Positions 1-8,818 are shown, counted from the first letter of the stretch. The stretch is 64,000 bases of DNA from Trichormus sp. NMC-1 (GCF_001858025.1 NZ_LZQD01000003.1:420268-484267); one strand, 5' to 3'. The notes: a model not told the origin generated them from the sequence alone. Program-made: numbers and translations.

Positions 1-245
1 CCCCAAAAAACTTGTAGCTAATTTGTTTGGGGAAACTGTATCAAATTAATTGCCGATGTCCTGAGACTAGGTAATAGAAGAATTACCTGAAGAATACATC
101 TGTCAGAAGTTAGGAGTCAGTCAATTGAGGATTTTGAAGGAGTGATCAATTGCCGTTCATCTCTGGAGCGATTGACCCATTACAAATAATAATTTTGAGA
201 TTAATCTAGATTTTATGAAGCGGTAGTATGATTGATCTTAACCAC

Positions 246-311
246 AAAAAACCCCCAGTGGTGTTAGCCAGCTAGGGGAAGTTAGTTATCAGGGTGCATC
301 TACTAATTAAA
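246..311 (+). ncRNA. nsiR1: nsiR1-like small RNA gene, copy 1
   Basis: First unit of a tandem array directly upstream of hetF. It has an A-run, then CCCCCAGTGGTGTTAGCCAG and CTAGGGG, which fold as CCCC/GGGG enclosing TGG/CCA around a TGTTAG loop. The conserved tail GTTATCAGGGTGCATCTAC follows. NsiR1 is known from heterocystous cyanobacteria as a heterocyst-specific RNA of about 60 nt encoded in a repeat array upstream of hetF; position and hairpin match that description. Unlike copies 2-5, it has no TCCGGA motif in the expected upstream position, so it may be silent or driven differently. RNA ends are estimated. Confidence 0.72.
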
Positions 312-333
312 TGTTCTGGGTTTAATATCATCC

Positions 334-339
334 TCCGGA
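334..339 (+). promoter_or_regulatory. DIF+ promoter motif TCCGGA for copy 2
   Basis: TCCGGA lies about 45 bp before the A-run of copy 2, at a distance suiting a -35 element. TCCGGA is the known consensus of heterocyst-differentiation (DIF+) promoters, first noted at nsiR1. No clear -10 was assigned. Confidence 0.6.
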
Positions 340-379
340 ACAATTAAAATGCATCATGGGTGTTGTTTATCAACTCAAG

Positions 380-445
380 AAAAAACCCCCAGTGGTGTTA
401 GCCAGCTAGGGGAAGTTAGTTATCAGGGTGCATCTACTAATTAAA
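380..445 (+). ncRNA. nsiR1: nsiR1-like small RNA gene, copy 2
   Basis: Nearly identical to copy 1 across the hairpin, the tail and the following TCCGGA region, so the repeat unit includes promoter and transcript (about 134 bp period). It is preceded by TCCGGA at 334 and is likely expressed in differentiating cells. Ends are estimated. Confidence 0.77.
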
Positions 446-467
446 TGTTCTGGGTTTAATATCATCC

Positions 468-473
468 TCCGGA
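468..473 (+). promoter_or_regulatory. DIF+ promoter motif TCCGGA for copy 3
   Basis: TCCGGA in the same relative position as the motif at 334, upstream of copy 3. Confidence 0.6.
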
Positions 474-513
474 ACAATTGGGTCACATTTTCATTATTGT
501 TATTTGTGAACTC

Positions 514-583
514 AAAAAAAAACCCCCCAGTGGTGTTAGCCAGCTAGGGGAGATTAGTTATCAGGGTGCATCTACTAATTAAG
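514..583 (+). ncRNA. nsiR1: nsiR1-like small RNA gene, copy 3
   Basis: Same hairpin with six C residues and a slightly changed 3' arm (GGGGAGATTAG). The tail is conserved. Preceded by TCCGGA at 468. Confidence 0.76.
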
Positions 584-605
584 TGTTCTGAGTTTAATGT
601 CATGC

Positions 606-611
606 TCCGGA
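606..611 (+). promoter_or_regulatory. DIF+ promoter motif TCCGGA for copy 4
   Basis: TCCGGA at the conserved position upstream of copy 4. Confidence 0.6.
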
Positions 612-653
612 TCAATTGGGTTGCATCTTCGTTATTGTTGTTTATGAACTCAA

Positions 654-720
654 GAAAAAACCCCCAGCGGTGTTAGCCAGCTAGGGGAGATTAGTTATCA
701 GGGTGCATCTACCAATTAAA
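654..720 (+). ncRNA. nsiR1: nsiR1-like small RNA gene, copy 4
   Basis: Same hairpin with one change (AGCGG for AGTGG), conserved tail, preceded by TCCGGA at 606. Confidence 0.75.
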
Positions 721-743
721 CGTTCTGAGTTGAACCACTATGC

Positions 744-749
744 TCCGGA
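744..749 (+). promoter_or_regulatory. DIF+ promoter motif TCCGGA for degenerate copy 5
   Basis: TCCGGA upstream of the decayed fifth unit. The promoter motif is kept although the RNA it would drive has lost its 5' C-run. Confidence 0.5.
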
Positions 750-784
750 TGAATTTGCCCAAAAGCCGCTGTATGGCACTTACG

Positions 785-838
785 GAAAAAATTCCTGTCG
801 TTGTTAGCTGGTTAGGGGAGTTAGTTATCAGGGTTTGA
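785..838 (+). ncRNA. nsiR1: Degenerate nsiR1-like copy 5
   Basis: Keeps TTGTTAGCTGGTTAGGGGAG and TTAGTTATCAGGG. The 5' C-run has become TTCCTGTCG, so the outer CCCC/GGGG stem is lost. The GTGCATCTAC tail is also gone. Probably a decaying unit. Confidence 0.5.
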
Positions 839-895
839 AATTGCGATGGTTTGAGAAGATTTTCCTGGGTCAGAGATTACTTTTGTTTGCCAAAA

Positions 896-966
896 TAAAA
901 AAAACCCCTAGGCGGGTGTTAGCCTACCAGGGGTATTGAAGATCAAGGTGCATCTACCAATAAAGT
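896..966 (+). ncRNA. nsiR1: Divergent nsiR1-like copy 6
   Basis: The sequence differs but the fold is kept: CCCCT pairs with AGGGG and AGGC with GCCT around a TGTTA loop, so both arms changed together. The tail AAGGTGCATCTACCAATAAA is conserved. No TCCGGA is found at the usual upstream position. It is the unit closest to hetF. Confidence 0.6.
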
Positions 967-988
967 GTTCTCGTCTGAAGTAATCACA

Positions 989-994
989 TCCGGA
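989..994 (+). promoter_or_regulatory. DIF+ promoter motif TCCGGA, proximal to hetF
   Basis: Last TCCGGA of the array. No RNA unit follows it; the next gene is hetF, whose start lies about 145 bp downstream. It may therefore drive hetF itself in differentiating cells. Confidence 0.5.
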
Positions 995-1139
995 TAAAGT
1001 TCTCTCAGCAAAACAAGCCAAACCACGCCGAATCAGAAACATTCCGTGACAATCAGCATCTAAAGTATCAGCAAGTAGAAATCCAAGACTAGAGACTTTC
1101 GCAGTTTAAAGTAGATTTAGGAGGCAAACAGGAGAAGTT

Positions 1140-3608
1140 GTGACCCAGGAATTTCATATTTCCGTAACCCCAGTAGGGCAAAATGACTACTTGGTGCGGA
1201 CGGAACAAGTCGCGCCTGGGGTGCCGTTGGCAGAAGAACTGGTGACTTGGACGGTCGCTGAGTGGTTAGCGGCCGCAGGACATTTGATGAATGACCCGTT
1301 ACAGTCAGTGCTACAGGGAGATGTCATGGCCAGGAACTCTGTAAACTGGGTGGCACTGGGTCAGCAATTATATAATGCTCTGTTTCAAGGCACTTTGAGA
1401 GATAGTTGGATTACTGCCCAAGGTATTGCCCAAAATCAGCAACAGGTACTGCGTTTACGCTTGGGACTCAAAGATACTAGGTTAGCGCGTTTGCCTTGGG
1501 AAGTGATGCACGCAGGCGATCGCCCGTTAGCTACTGGGCCTTATATCACTTTTTCTCGTTATCAAAGCGGCATTCACTCAACATCACGACTCCCCACACG
1601 CAACATTCCCTCGCCACAGGAAGAAAGCGGAGTCAAGGTGTTGATGATTATTTCTTCTCCCACTGATCAAGTGCGTCTTGATTTGCTCAAACAAGAAGCG
1701 ATTGACCTACAAGCCGAACTTCATCGCCAATCCCCCCGAACTGAAAATGGCAATTATGTCCCAGAAATTGAACTGACTATCCTCGATCAACCAGGAAGAG
1801 AAGAGTTAACCCAAGCCCTAGAACAGGGACGATATCATGTTCTGCACTACTCTGGTCATAGTAACTTGGGGGCTAATGGGGGAGAAATTTATTTAGTTAG
1901 TAGAAGAACTGGCTTAACAGAAACCCTCAGCGGTGATGATTTAGCCGGCTTGCTGGTGAATAATAATATCCAAATGGCAGTGTTTAACTCTTGCTTGGGA
2001 GCATACAGAGCTAAGTCTGATACCTCTGGGGAGACGGGAGAACGCAACCTCACTGAAAGCTTGGTGAAAAGAGGTCTGAGGAGCGTTTTGGCCATGTCAG
2101 AACGGATTCCTGATGAAGTGGCGCTGACGTTGACACAATTGTTTTACCGCAATTTAAGCCAAGGCTATCCCTTGGATTTGTGTGTGAGTAGGGTACGTCA
2201 GGGCTTAATTTCTGCCTATGGTTCTCACCAGATGTACTGGGCGTTACCAATGTTGTATCTCCAGCGGGAATTTGAAGGCTTTCTCACCCCGCAAATTGGT
2301 TTGTTTGCCAATTCTGAGTTACTGAATGAATATCAGTCATCAGCGGGAACATCCGCTAATTTGATGTATTCGGGGGTGACAACTGATCCCCAAATGCCTT
2401 TAGCTATGGAGGATATCATGCCTTCTGGTTTAGGACGGGATGCTTCTGAGCTAGATTGGCTAGGGGATGATACTTGGGGGGATCTCTTGGATGAGATTGA
2501 TTATGATAACCCTAGTTATGATGAGGATTCGGCAATAGTTTCTGATTTGTTTCGCCAGATGGGTAATCCCCCAGCCCCAACTGAAGAAACTTCAATCACG
2601 GCGGAACTAGAGCCACCAGTACGCGACAATGATAATGCTCTCAGGGATCATTTACAGCTTAAGGAGGATGTAGTTGAATGGGCAGATAGCTCTGAAATTG
2701 TGCCAAATGCCCCAACTATGGTAGGTAATCAAGGAAATTCTCCGCCGCCCACATTACCACCAATGAAGCAACTACGTCGCCGGCAACGTCGGCCGTGGCC
2801 AATTTTGGGGATTGTGGGTGCAAGTGCGATCGCACTAATTATTGGTTTAAATTGGTGGTGGTATCATCGCAGGTCGGTAGTTCCGGAAATTCCACCTATT
2901 CCTACTCAGCCTTTTGTCAAGAGTCAATTACCTATTGACTTAAAAACATCACCAACGGGAATTGTCACCGCTACGGCTACAGAACAGTTGAGTCAAGGGA
3001 ATTTACAACCTGGGCTGGATGCTGTAGATGAACTACTGAATCGTGGCGCTTTAGCTTCAGCAGAAACTGCTTTGGCGCTGATTCCCGCTAAACAAATTGA
3101 CGAACCATCTGTCAACTTTTTACGTGGTCGATTAGCTTGGCAATTTGCTCAAACAAGCGATAAAAAATATAGCATTGATGATGCCCGTCGTTACTGGGAA
3201 ATTGCGGTGCGGGATCAGCCAGATTCTGTTTTGTATAATAATGCTTTGGGATTTGCTTACTATGCTGAGGGAAATCTCAATCGGGCTAATGATGCTTGGT
3301 TCAAGGCTTTGAATTTAGCCCTCAAGTCCCAGAATCCCACTTCGACAGCAACACCATCTGCCAATTTAGTTATGCCACAGGAGGCTTTAACTGCCTATGC
3401 GGGGTTAGCCTTAGGTTTATATAAATCTGCAAATAATCAATCTGCTGCCAAACAAGGGCAATATATTAAAGAAGCTATTAAGCTACGTCAAACTGTGATT
3501 GAGAATGAACCTGTCAACTTTACGATTGATAAATTGGCTCAGAATTGGCTGTGGACAGAACAAGCTATTACAGATTGGCGATCGCTCCTTCAAGAACAGA
3601 GTCAGTAA
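1140..3608 (+). CDS. hetF: HetF, CHAT-family caspase-like heterocyst differentiation protein
   Basis: HetF is a membrane-associated protease-like factor needed for heterocyst formation and normal HetR levels. The GTG start at 1140 follows a strong ribosome site (AGGAGG and AGGAG). Residues 165-375 form a CHAT (caspase-like) domain with candidate catalytic His240 (HYSGHS) and Cys285 (FNSCLGA). An acidic linker (about 430-525) precedes one transmembrane segment at about 552-575, after a basic stretch (RRRQRR). The C-terminal 645-780 region looks like tetratricopeptide helices. Identification rests on the CHAT domain, the length (822 aa), the layout and the nsiR1-like array upstream, the arrangement described for hetF in heterocystous cyanobacteria. 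CHAT proteins are numerous, but this context is specific. Confidence 0.87.
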   Translation: MTQEFHISVTPVGQNDYLVRTEQVAPGVPLAEELVTWTVAEWLAAAGHLMNDPLQSVLQGDVMARNSVNWVALGQQLYNALFQGTLRDSWITAQGIAQNQQQVLRLRLGLKDTRLARLPWEVMHAGDRPLATGPYITFSRYQSGIHSTSRLPTRNIPSPQEESGVKVLMIISSPTDQVRLDLLKQEAIDLQAELHRQSPRTENGNYVPEIELTILDQPGREELTQALEQGRYHVLHYSGHSNLGANGGEIYLVSRRTGLTETLSGDDLAGLLVNNNIQMAVFNSCLGAYRAKSDTSGETGERNLTESLVKRGLRSVLAMSERIPDEVALTLTQLFYRNLSQGYPLDLCVSRVRQGLISAYGSHQMYWALPMLYLQREFEGFLTPQIGLFANSELLNEYQSSAGTSANLMYSGVTTDPQMPLAMEDIMPSGLGRDASELDWLGDDTWGDLLDEIDYDNPSYDEDSAIVSDLFRQMGNPPAPTEETSITAELEPPVRDNDNALRDHLQLKEDVVEWADSSEIVPNAPTMVGNQGNSPPPTLPPMKQLRRRQRRPWPILGIVGASAIALIIGLNWWWYHRRSVVPEIPPIPTQPFVKSQLPIDLKTSPTGIVTATATEQLSQGNLQPGLDAVDELLNRGALASAETALALIPAKQIDEPSVNFLRGRLAWQFAQTSDKKYSIDDARRYWEIAVRDQPDSVLYNNALGFAYYAEGNLNRANDAWFKALNLALKSQNPTSTATPSANLVMPQEALTAYAGLALGLYKSANNQSAAKQGQYIKEAIKLRQTVIENEPVNFTIDKLAQNWLWTEQAITDWRSLLQEQSQ

Positions 3609-3628
3609 GTCTAGACACCTGAGCAGTG

Positions 3629-3669
3629 GTGAAATACAATACATCAACCTCAAGTTAAACAAGTAGCTT
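3629..3669 (+). promoter_or_regulatory. Candidate NtcA-activated promoter of glnB
   Basis: GTG-N8-TAC at 3629-3642 is one base from the NtcA consensus GTA-N8-TAC. TAGCTT at 3664-3669 follows at 21 bp and fits the TA-N3-T -10 box of NtcA-dependent promoters. glnB is a known nitrogen-regulated gene. The match is imperfect. Confidence 0.4.
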
Positions 3670-3731
3670 TATAGTTACAGCTTTAGACAACTAATCTGGT
3701 TAGATATATAAACAATGCTCTTAGAAGTTAG

Positions 3732-4082
<351 letters not shown>

Positions 4083-4515
4083 GTTTTGAATATCTAGAGA
4101 GTGGGCGTTGTTGAATTAGGGGATGAGGAATTTTCAAGATTTTTCTTCATCTCTAGCATCAGCAGCGCCTTTTGTGGTTTGATTTTAGGAAAAATAGCGC
4201 ATTTGTTTTATAGCGATTTTCAAATAAATGAACCACATTTTGCTCAGGTTTCGCGCAAAGAAGCAAAGAAGCAAAGGCGCAAAGTAAGAAATAGATTAAT
4301 TTATAATTTAGGGTGTAGTCTACATGAAACCTGCTGTAATTGGCTAGACGATGAATTAGAACCTTTTACTTTCAAGATATAGCGGTATGCACTTGAATGA
4401 GATACATCATAGTCCCCTCATCGCTTGCGGGGAGGGGGTTGGGGGTGGGGTGTTTGTATCTCACTCAACCAAGAACCGCTATAGAAATTACAAATTATCA
4501 CTGAAGGAGAATTAT
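4083..4515 (+). other. Intergenic region with dispersed repeats, no supported gene
   Basis: Between glnB and the HigA-type gene. It holds a purine-rich CGCAAAGAAGCAAAG stretch near 4253-4282, a motif repeated before several genes here (29341, 30020, 32630). It also holds a G-rich hairpin repeat, CCCCTCATCGCTTGCGGGGAGGG, near 4413-4435. An open frame at 4101-4382 crosses these repeats and has no recognisable domain. Confidence 0.6.
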
Positions 4516-4827
4516 ATGGCACGTCCACCTATTCATCCTGGAGAAATTCTAGCTGATGAACTGCATGAATTAGGAATGAGTGCAAGTGAATTAGCTCGTT
4601 TGCTTCATGTCCCTAAAAATCGAATTACCGAAATAATTAATGGTAAAAGGTCAATTACTGCTGATACTGCATTACGGCTAGGACAATGGTTTGGTACTAG
4701 TGCTGAATTTTGGATGAATTTGCAGAAAAATTATGAACTTAGACTGGCTGAAGAAAAAGTTGGTAAGGAAATTAAAGTAACTATTTCTCCTCGTTTATCA
4801 ACTAGGAATATGCAAGTTCTAGCGTAA
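4516..4827 (+). CDS. HigA-family antitoxin, XRE-type HTH protein (no toxin beside it)
   Basis: 103 aa from an ATG preceded by GAAGGAG. A helix-turn-helix occupies about residues 20-75 (SASELARLLHVPKNRITEII). The start HPGEILADEL and the end SAEFWMNLQKNYELR are hallmarks of the HigA antitoxin family, which represses its own operon and neutralises the HigB ribonuclease. No HigB-like frame exists immediately upstream or downstream, so it is either an orphan or pairs with a distant toxin. A longer in-frame extension from 4387 is rejected because it runs through repeat DNA. Confidence 0.85.
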   Translation: MARPPIHPGEILADELHELGMSASELARLLHVPKNRITEIINGKRSITADTALRLGQWFGTSAEFWMNLQKNYELRLAEEKVGKEIKVTISPRLSTRNMQVLA

Positions 4828-4972
4828 AATTAGTTTTATTATTCTTCCTCTTACCTTCGCGCTCTTTGCGTCTATACCTACGGTACGCTACGCGTTAGCG
4901 GAGCTTTCGCTTTAGCGATACGTGGTTCGTTAAAATCATCCTCAAGGGAAAACGAGTTACCCCCAAAAAACA

Positions 4973-5551
4973 TCACCTTAACACCTTAACCAACTGAGGA
5001 ACTAAACTTTTCAAAGCATTACCACGATGACTAATTGACTTTTTTAATTCCGGTGACATTTGGGCAAAAGTCAATTGCTTTTCTGGGACATAAAAAATAG
5101 GATCATAACCAAAACCACCTTCACCACGGGTTGAATAAAGAATTTCACCGCGACAAATACCCTCAGATTGCAAAACTATTTCTCCCGCAGGATTTGCAAC
5201 CGCTACTGCACAGACAAATTGGGCTTGACGATTTTCTGTATTTCCTAATTCTCGTAATAACCTAGCAATGCGTTCTGCATCGGTATTGCCATAACGAGCA
5301 GAGTATACACCCGGTGAACCATTGAGGGCATCTACCTTTAAACCAGAATCATCTGCGATCGCCCAATTTCCGGTAGCTATAGCAACCTCAGAGGCTTTGA
5401 GACAAGCATTTGCAGTAAAAGTGTCCCCTGTTTCTTCAACGTCCAAATCTTCGGGTTTGAGAGTTAATTCCCAACCCGAATCAGCTAAATAAGCTTGCAT
5501 TTCTTTTAACTTACCGGGATTTCCTGTGGCTACTACGAGTAATTTTGTCAT
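4973..5551 (-). CDS. rdgB: XTP/dITP diphosphatase (RdgB/HAM1 family)
   Basis: Hydrolyses non-canonical purine nucleoside triphosphates (dITP, XTP) to monophosphates, keeping them out of DNA and RNA. 192 aa, full length. The nucleotide-binding start VVATGNPGKLKEM, the metal/base-recognition motif IADDSGLKVDALNGSPGVYSAR and the C-terminal SHRGNAL are all present. The ATG at 5551 abuts an ATTAGTT heptamer array (5551-5582), so no clear ribosome site precedes it. The phosphoglucomutase gene lies about 80 bp upstream on the same strand and may share its transcript. Confidence 0.95.
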   Translation of the reverse strand: MTKLLVVATGNPGKLKEMQAYLADSGWELTLKPEDLDVEETGDTFTANACLKASEVAIATGNWAIADDSGLKVDALNGSPGVYSARYGNTDAERIARLLRELGNTENRQAQFVCAVAVANPAGEIVLQSEGICRGEILYSTRGEGGFGYDPIFYVPEKQLTFAQMSPELKKSISHRGNALKSLVPQLVKVLR

Positions 5552-5629
5552 TAGTTATTAGTTATTAGTTATTAGTCATTAGTAAGGGGTAATTGTTTGT
5601 TGATTCCATTACCCATTACCCATTACTCA

Positions 5630-7072
5630 TTAATTAGATTCAGCCCAAGTTTTCGCCCAAGCGAGAGTTTGATGGACTTGTTCTAATGTGGGTGCTTCGC
5701 AGTAGAGACGTAAAACTGGTTCAGTGCCACTAAAGCGAATCATTAACCAACTTTGATCAGCGAGGCGGAATTTATAACCGTCAATTGTTTTGCAATCAAT
5801 TACTGGTTTACCTGCAATTTCTGTTAAAGGCTGGCTTTGCAATTGTTGCAATAACCGTCCTCGCACATCCATATTTGCTAAAGGTAAATCTATGCGATCA
5901 TAGGTTGAACTGAAATTAGTTTGTTGTTGTAAGAGGCGATAATATTCACCTAAATCCAAACCGGATTCTACAACTGCTTCTAACACATACAATGCTGAAA
6001 GTAGGGCATCTCGTTCAGGAATGTGGCTACCGTAGCCTATCCCACCGGACTCTTCACCACCTAGTAATACCTCTGAAGCTAACATTCGGTCAGCAATGTA
6101 TTTATAACCGACTGCGGTTTCAAATACAGACAAGTTTAGTGATGCAGCGACAAGGGGAATTAAGTCAGAACCGCTAACTGTTTTGACGATTTCGCCGGTA
6201 AAGTTACGCCTGCGGGTGAGGTGGTCGATTAAGATGGGGATTAATATTTGGGAACTGAGGAAATTAGCGTCTTTGTCTACTGCGGCAATGCGATCGCAAT
6301 CTCCATCAAATACCAAACCCACAGTTAAACTTGATGTATTAGTTTCCCCATGATTTTTAATTACTGTCAATAACCGCGAAAGGTATTTAGGTAAAGGTTC
6401 TGGCGCACCACCTTCAAATAGGGGATCACGGTTGCTGTTGATTTCTTTTACTTGTTCACCTAATAATCTTGCTAGTCCCCCAGCCGCTGCGCCGTGCATA
6501 ACATCCACAAATAATGTTAATTTGTCAGATGTGATTGCTTGCCTAATTTTGTCAATATCAACTTTACCTTCTAATGCACGACAATAACTTGGCCAGGCAT
6601 CAAACTTCTGTTCCTTCCCTGGGGTAGCTGCAAGTGGAACATCCACCGTTAACAGTGCTTCTATCTCCTGGGTAACTTCAGGTGGTACGGAACCGCCAAA
6701 AGCACTTTTAACTTTTAGTCCTAAATATGCACCAGGATTATGACTGGCTGTAATCACTAGCGCCCCTAAAGCATTGAGTTCTTTAGCAGCCCAACTAAAT
6801 GCTGGAGTTGGGGCATAAGTTTCGCTAAATAGTACATCAAAACCAGCAGCCGTGACAGAATCAACAACCACACGGGCGAATTCTTCAGCCATAAAGCGGC
6901 GATCGTAACCGACAATGATTGTACGGCTACCAACCGTAGAAAAATAAGTGTTATGTAACACTTTGGCGGCAACAGTTGCTACTAAGGCTAGGCGTTCAAA
7001 GGTAAATTCTTCGCCAATTACGCCTCGCCAGCCATCTGTACCAAACTTGATTGGATTAGTTAAAACTGGCAT
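5630..7072 (-). CDS. Phosphoglucomutase/phosphomannomutase family protein
   Basis: 480-aa alpha-D-phosphohexomutase interconverting hexose-1- and hexose-6-phosphates through a phosphoserine. Domain 1 begins FGTDGWRG. The active-site loop is TASHNPG with catalytic Ser110. The Mg2+ loop FDGDCDR is near residue 255. The sugar-specificity loop is GGEESGG and the phosphate-binding loop RFSGTEPVLRLY. All four domains look intact. Whether glucose or mannose is preferred cannot be decided from sequence. It lies between purN and rdgB on the same strand. Confidence 0.93.
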   Translation of the reverse strand: MPVLTNPIKFGTDGWRGVIGEEFTFERLALVATVAAKVLHNTYFSTVGSRTIIVGYDRRFMAEEFARVVVDSVTAAGFDVLFSETYAPTPAFSWAAKELNALGALVITASHNPGAYLGLKVKSAFGGSVPPEVTQEIEALLTVDVPLAATPGKEQKFDAWPSYCRALEGKVDIDKIRQAITSDKLTLFVDVMHGAAAGGLARLLGEQVKEINSNRDPLFEGGAPEPLPKYLSRLLTVIKNHGETNTSSLTVGLVFDGDCDRIAAVDKDANFLSSQILIPILIDHLTRRRNFTGEIVKTVSGSDLIPLVAASLNLSVFETAVGYKYIADRMLASEVLLGGEESGGIGYGSHIPERDALLSALYVLEAVVESGLDLGEYYRLLQQQTNFSSTYDRIDLPLANMDVRGRLLQQLQSQPLTEIAGKPVIDCKTIDGYKFRLADQSWLMIRFSGTEPVLRLYCEAPTLEQVHQTLAWAKTWAESN

Positions 7073-7141
7073 GGATATATCCTAAATTTCTAACTGAGGA
7101 TTTTAGCATTTATACAAGGTATTACGTAATTAGGATGTTAA

Positions 7142-7801
7142 TTACAAATTAGTTTGAGCCGCTAGGGCAATCCCTAATGGTAAAATTCGATGTTCCTGAA
7201 CTTGAATTCTAGCGTGAAGTGTTTCTGCTGTATCATCTGGAAGTACAGGTACTGCTGCTTGCATCAAAATGGGACCACTGTCCATTTCTAAACACAGGAG
7301 ATGCACAGTACAACCAGTAATTTTCACCCCTGCTTCTAAAGCTTGTTCTACAGCCCGAACACCCTTGAAACTAGGTAAGAGACTGGGATGAATATTGATA
7401 ATTTTGTGAGGAAAAGCATCAATTAATACTTGTGTCACCAGACGCATCCAGCCTGCCATAATTACCAAATCTACATCATACTGCCGCAATGTCTGCACAA
7501 TTTGCCTGTCTAGGTCTTTGCGGTTTTTGTAGTCTCGGTGATTTAAAAGTACAGCTTTTACACCTCGATTTGCTGCCCGTGTTGCTGCCTTAGCGTCGGG
7601 ATTATTGTAAATTAAAACTGGAATTTCGGCGTTTAGTTTTCCTTCCTCAATAGCTTGGGTAACTACCTCAAAATTGCTGCCATTTCCAGAAGCCATAATC
7701 CCCAGTTTCAAGGGAGTGGCTAGTTGTAATTTTTCACTAGAAATATGGGAAATATGGGGAGAAATCAGACTAGCAGCATCAATTGGGGAAACTTGACTCA
7801 T
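7142..7801 (-). CDS. purN: Phosphoribosylglycinamide formyltransferase (PurN)
   Basis: Transfers formyl from 10-formyl-THF to GAR in de novo purine synthesis. 219 aa; residues 1-25 are a non-conserved extension. The family motifs are complete: MASGNGSNFE (substrate loop), INIHPSLLPSFKG (catalytic Asn/His), GCTVHLLCLEMDSGPIL (folate loop and catalytic Asp). It lies about 70 bp upstream of the phosphohexomutase gene on the same strand and is divergent from the ABC permease gene at 7851. Confidence 0.95.
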   Translation of the reverse strand: MSQVSPIDAASLISPHISHISSEKLQLATPLKLGIMASGNGSNFEVVTQAIEEGKLNAEIPVLIYNNPDAKAATRAANRGVKAVLLNHRDYKNRKDLDRQIVQTLRQYDVDLVIMAGWMRLVTQVLIDAFPHKIINIHPSLLPSFKGVRAVEQALEAGVKITGCTVHLLCLEMDSGPILMQAAVPVLPDDTAETLHARIQVQEHRILPLGIALAAQTNL

Positions 7802-7850
7802 AAAATGTCGATAAAATTACATAGATAAACATTTAATCACCAATATTGCC

Positions 7851-8738
7851 ATGAAAACATCCCGTTCTTCCCGTCTGCAACTACTAGATAATGATACAGT
7901 CGCGGCTTGGGTTTTTCTAACACCCGCACTGATTTTGTTAGGTGTATTTGTTATTTGGCCAATTGCTTATTTGTTTTATCTCAGTTTTACTGCGGGTATT
8001 TTCACCTCTAACGGCATTCATTGGGTTGGCTTCAAAAACTATTGGCGTTTGTTACTAAACTCTGACTTTTGGCAAGTTATTTTTAACACAGTTTATTTTA
8101 CTCTTGGTAGCCTTGTTCCTAGTTTGGTAATTCCATTGGGAATAGCAGTGTTATTAAATCGCTCATTCGCTTGGCTCTTAATTTTGCGAAGTGCTTATTT
8201 TCTGCCTTCAATTACCTCTCTTGTGGCCGCTGGTTTGGGATTTCGCTGGTTGTTTCAAAATACGGGGCCTGTAAATGAGCTTTTAAAGATATTTGATATT
8301 CCCGAAATATCTTGGTTAGGAGATACTTTTTGGGCAATGCCAGTCATCATTTTATTTAGTATTTGGAAACAAATAGGTTTCAATATGGTGGTTTTTTTAG
8401 CTGGGTTGCAAGCAATTCCTGTTAGTCGTTATGAAGCAGCAGAATTAGATGGAGCTAATGCTTGGCAACAATTTTGGCATATTACTTTACCTGGACTACG
8501 ACCGACTTTAATTTTTGCCACTGTTACGACTGCTATTTTCACATTGCGAAGTTTTGAGCCTGTTTATGTGATTACAGGTGGTGGTCCTTTAAATTCTACT
8601 AATTTGCTGGTTTATTACACTTACCAAGAAGCTTTTGGTCAATTTGATTTTGGTTATGCCGCAGCTGTAGCCACGGTGTTGTTAATTATTACTTTGTTAC
8701 TAGTTTATTTGCAGTTAAGAACTTGGAAAGATGAGTAA
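7851..8738 (+). CDS. Sugar ABC transporter permease (MalF/UgpA type)
   Basis: 295-aa inner-membrane permease with six predicted transmembrane helices. The binding-protein-dependent transport signature (EAA loop) is clear: EAAELDGANAWQQFWHITLP near residues 197-216. Such subunits pair with a MalG-type permease, a solute-binding protein and an ATPase, none of which are nearby, so the partners must be encoded elsewhere. Substrate unknown. Confidence 0.92.
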   Translation: MKTSRSSRLQLLDNDTVAAWVFLTPALILLGVFVIWPIAYLFYLSFTAGIFTSNGIHWVGFKNYWRLLLNSDFWQVIFNTVYFTLGSLVPSLVIPLGIAVLLNRSFAWLLILRSAYFLPSITSLVAAGLGFRWLFQNTGPVNELLKIFDIPEISWLGDTFWAMPVIILFSIWKQIGFNMVVFLAGLQAIPVSRYEAAELDGANAWQQFWHITLPGLRPTLIFATVTTAIFTLRSFEPVYVITGGGPLNSTNLLVYYTYQEAFGQFDFGYAAAVATVLLIITLLLVYLQLRTWKDE

Positions 8739-8818
8739 TATCGTGTCCAGTTGACTACTTATGATTAGGGCTGACGCGGAGATGGGGAGATGGGGAGACG
8801 CGGAGACGCGGAGACACA
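8739..8818. repeat. GGAGACGCGGAGA low-complexity repeat
   Basis: The short gap between the permease and fraE 3' ends holds GGGGAGAYGCGGAGA-type decamers. Related purine-rich runs lie at 42740-42790 and 52365-52455. Confidence 0.7.

Noticed and set aside
246..966. Tandem repeats with regular spacing that resemble a CRISPR array
   Set aside because: The repeat is about 100 bp, the so-called spacers are themselves conserved, no cas genes are near, and hairpin plus TCCGGA promoter motifs upstream of hetF fit nsiR1 instead.
3663..3678. GTAGCTTTATAGTTAC as an NtcA site before glnB
   Set aside because: The spacer between GTA and TAC is 10 bp, not 8. The site at 3629-3642 has the right spacing.
4101..4382. 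93-aa open frame after glnB
   Set aside because: No domain or ribosome site; it crosses the CGCAAAGAAGCAAAG dispersed repeat and has low-complexity basic sequence.
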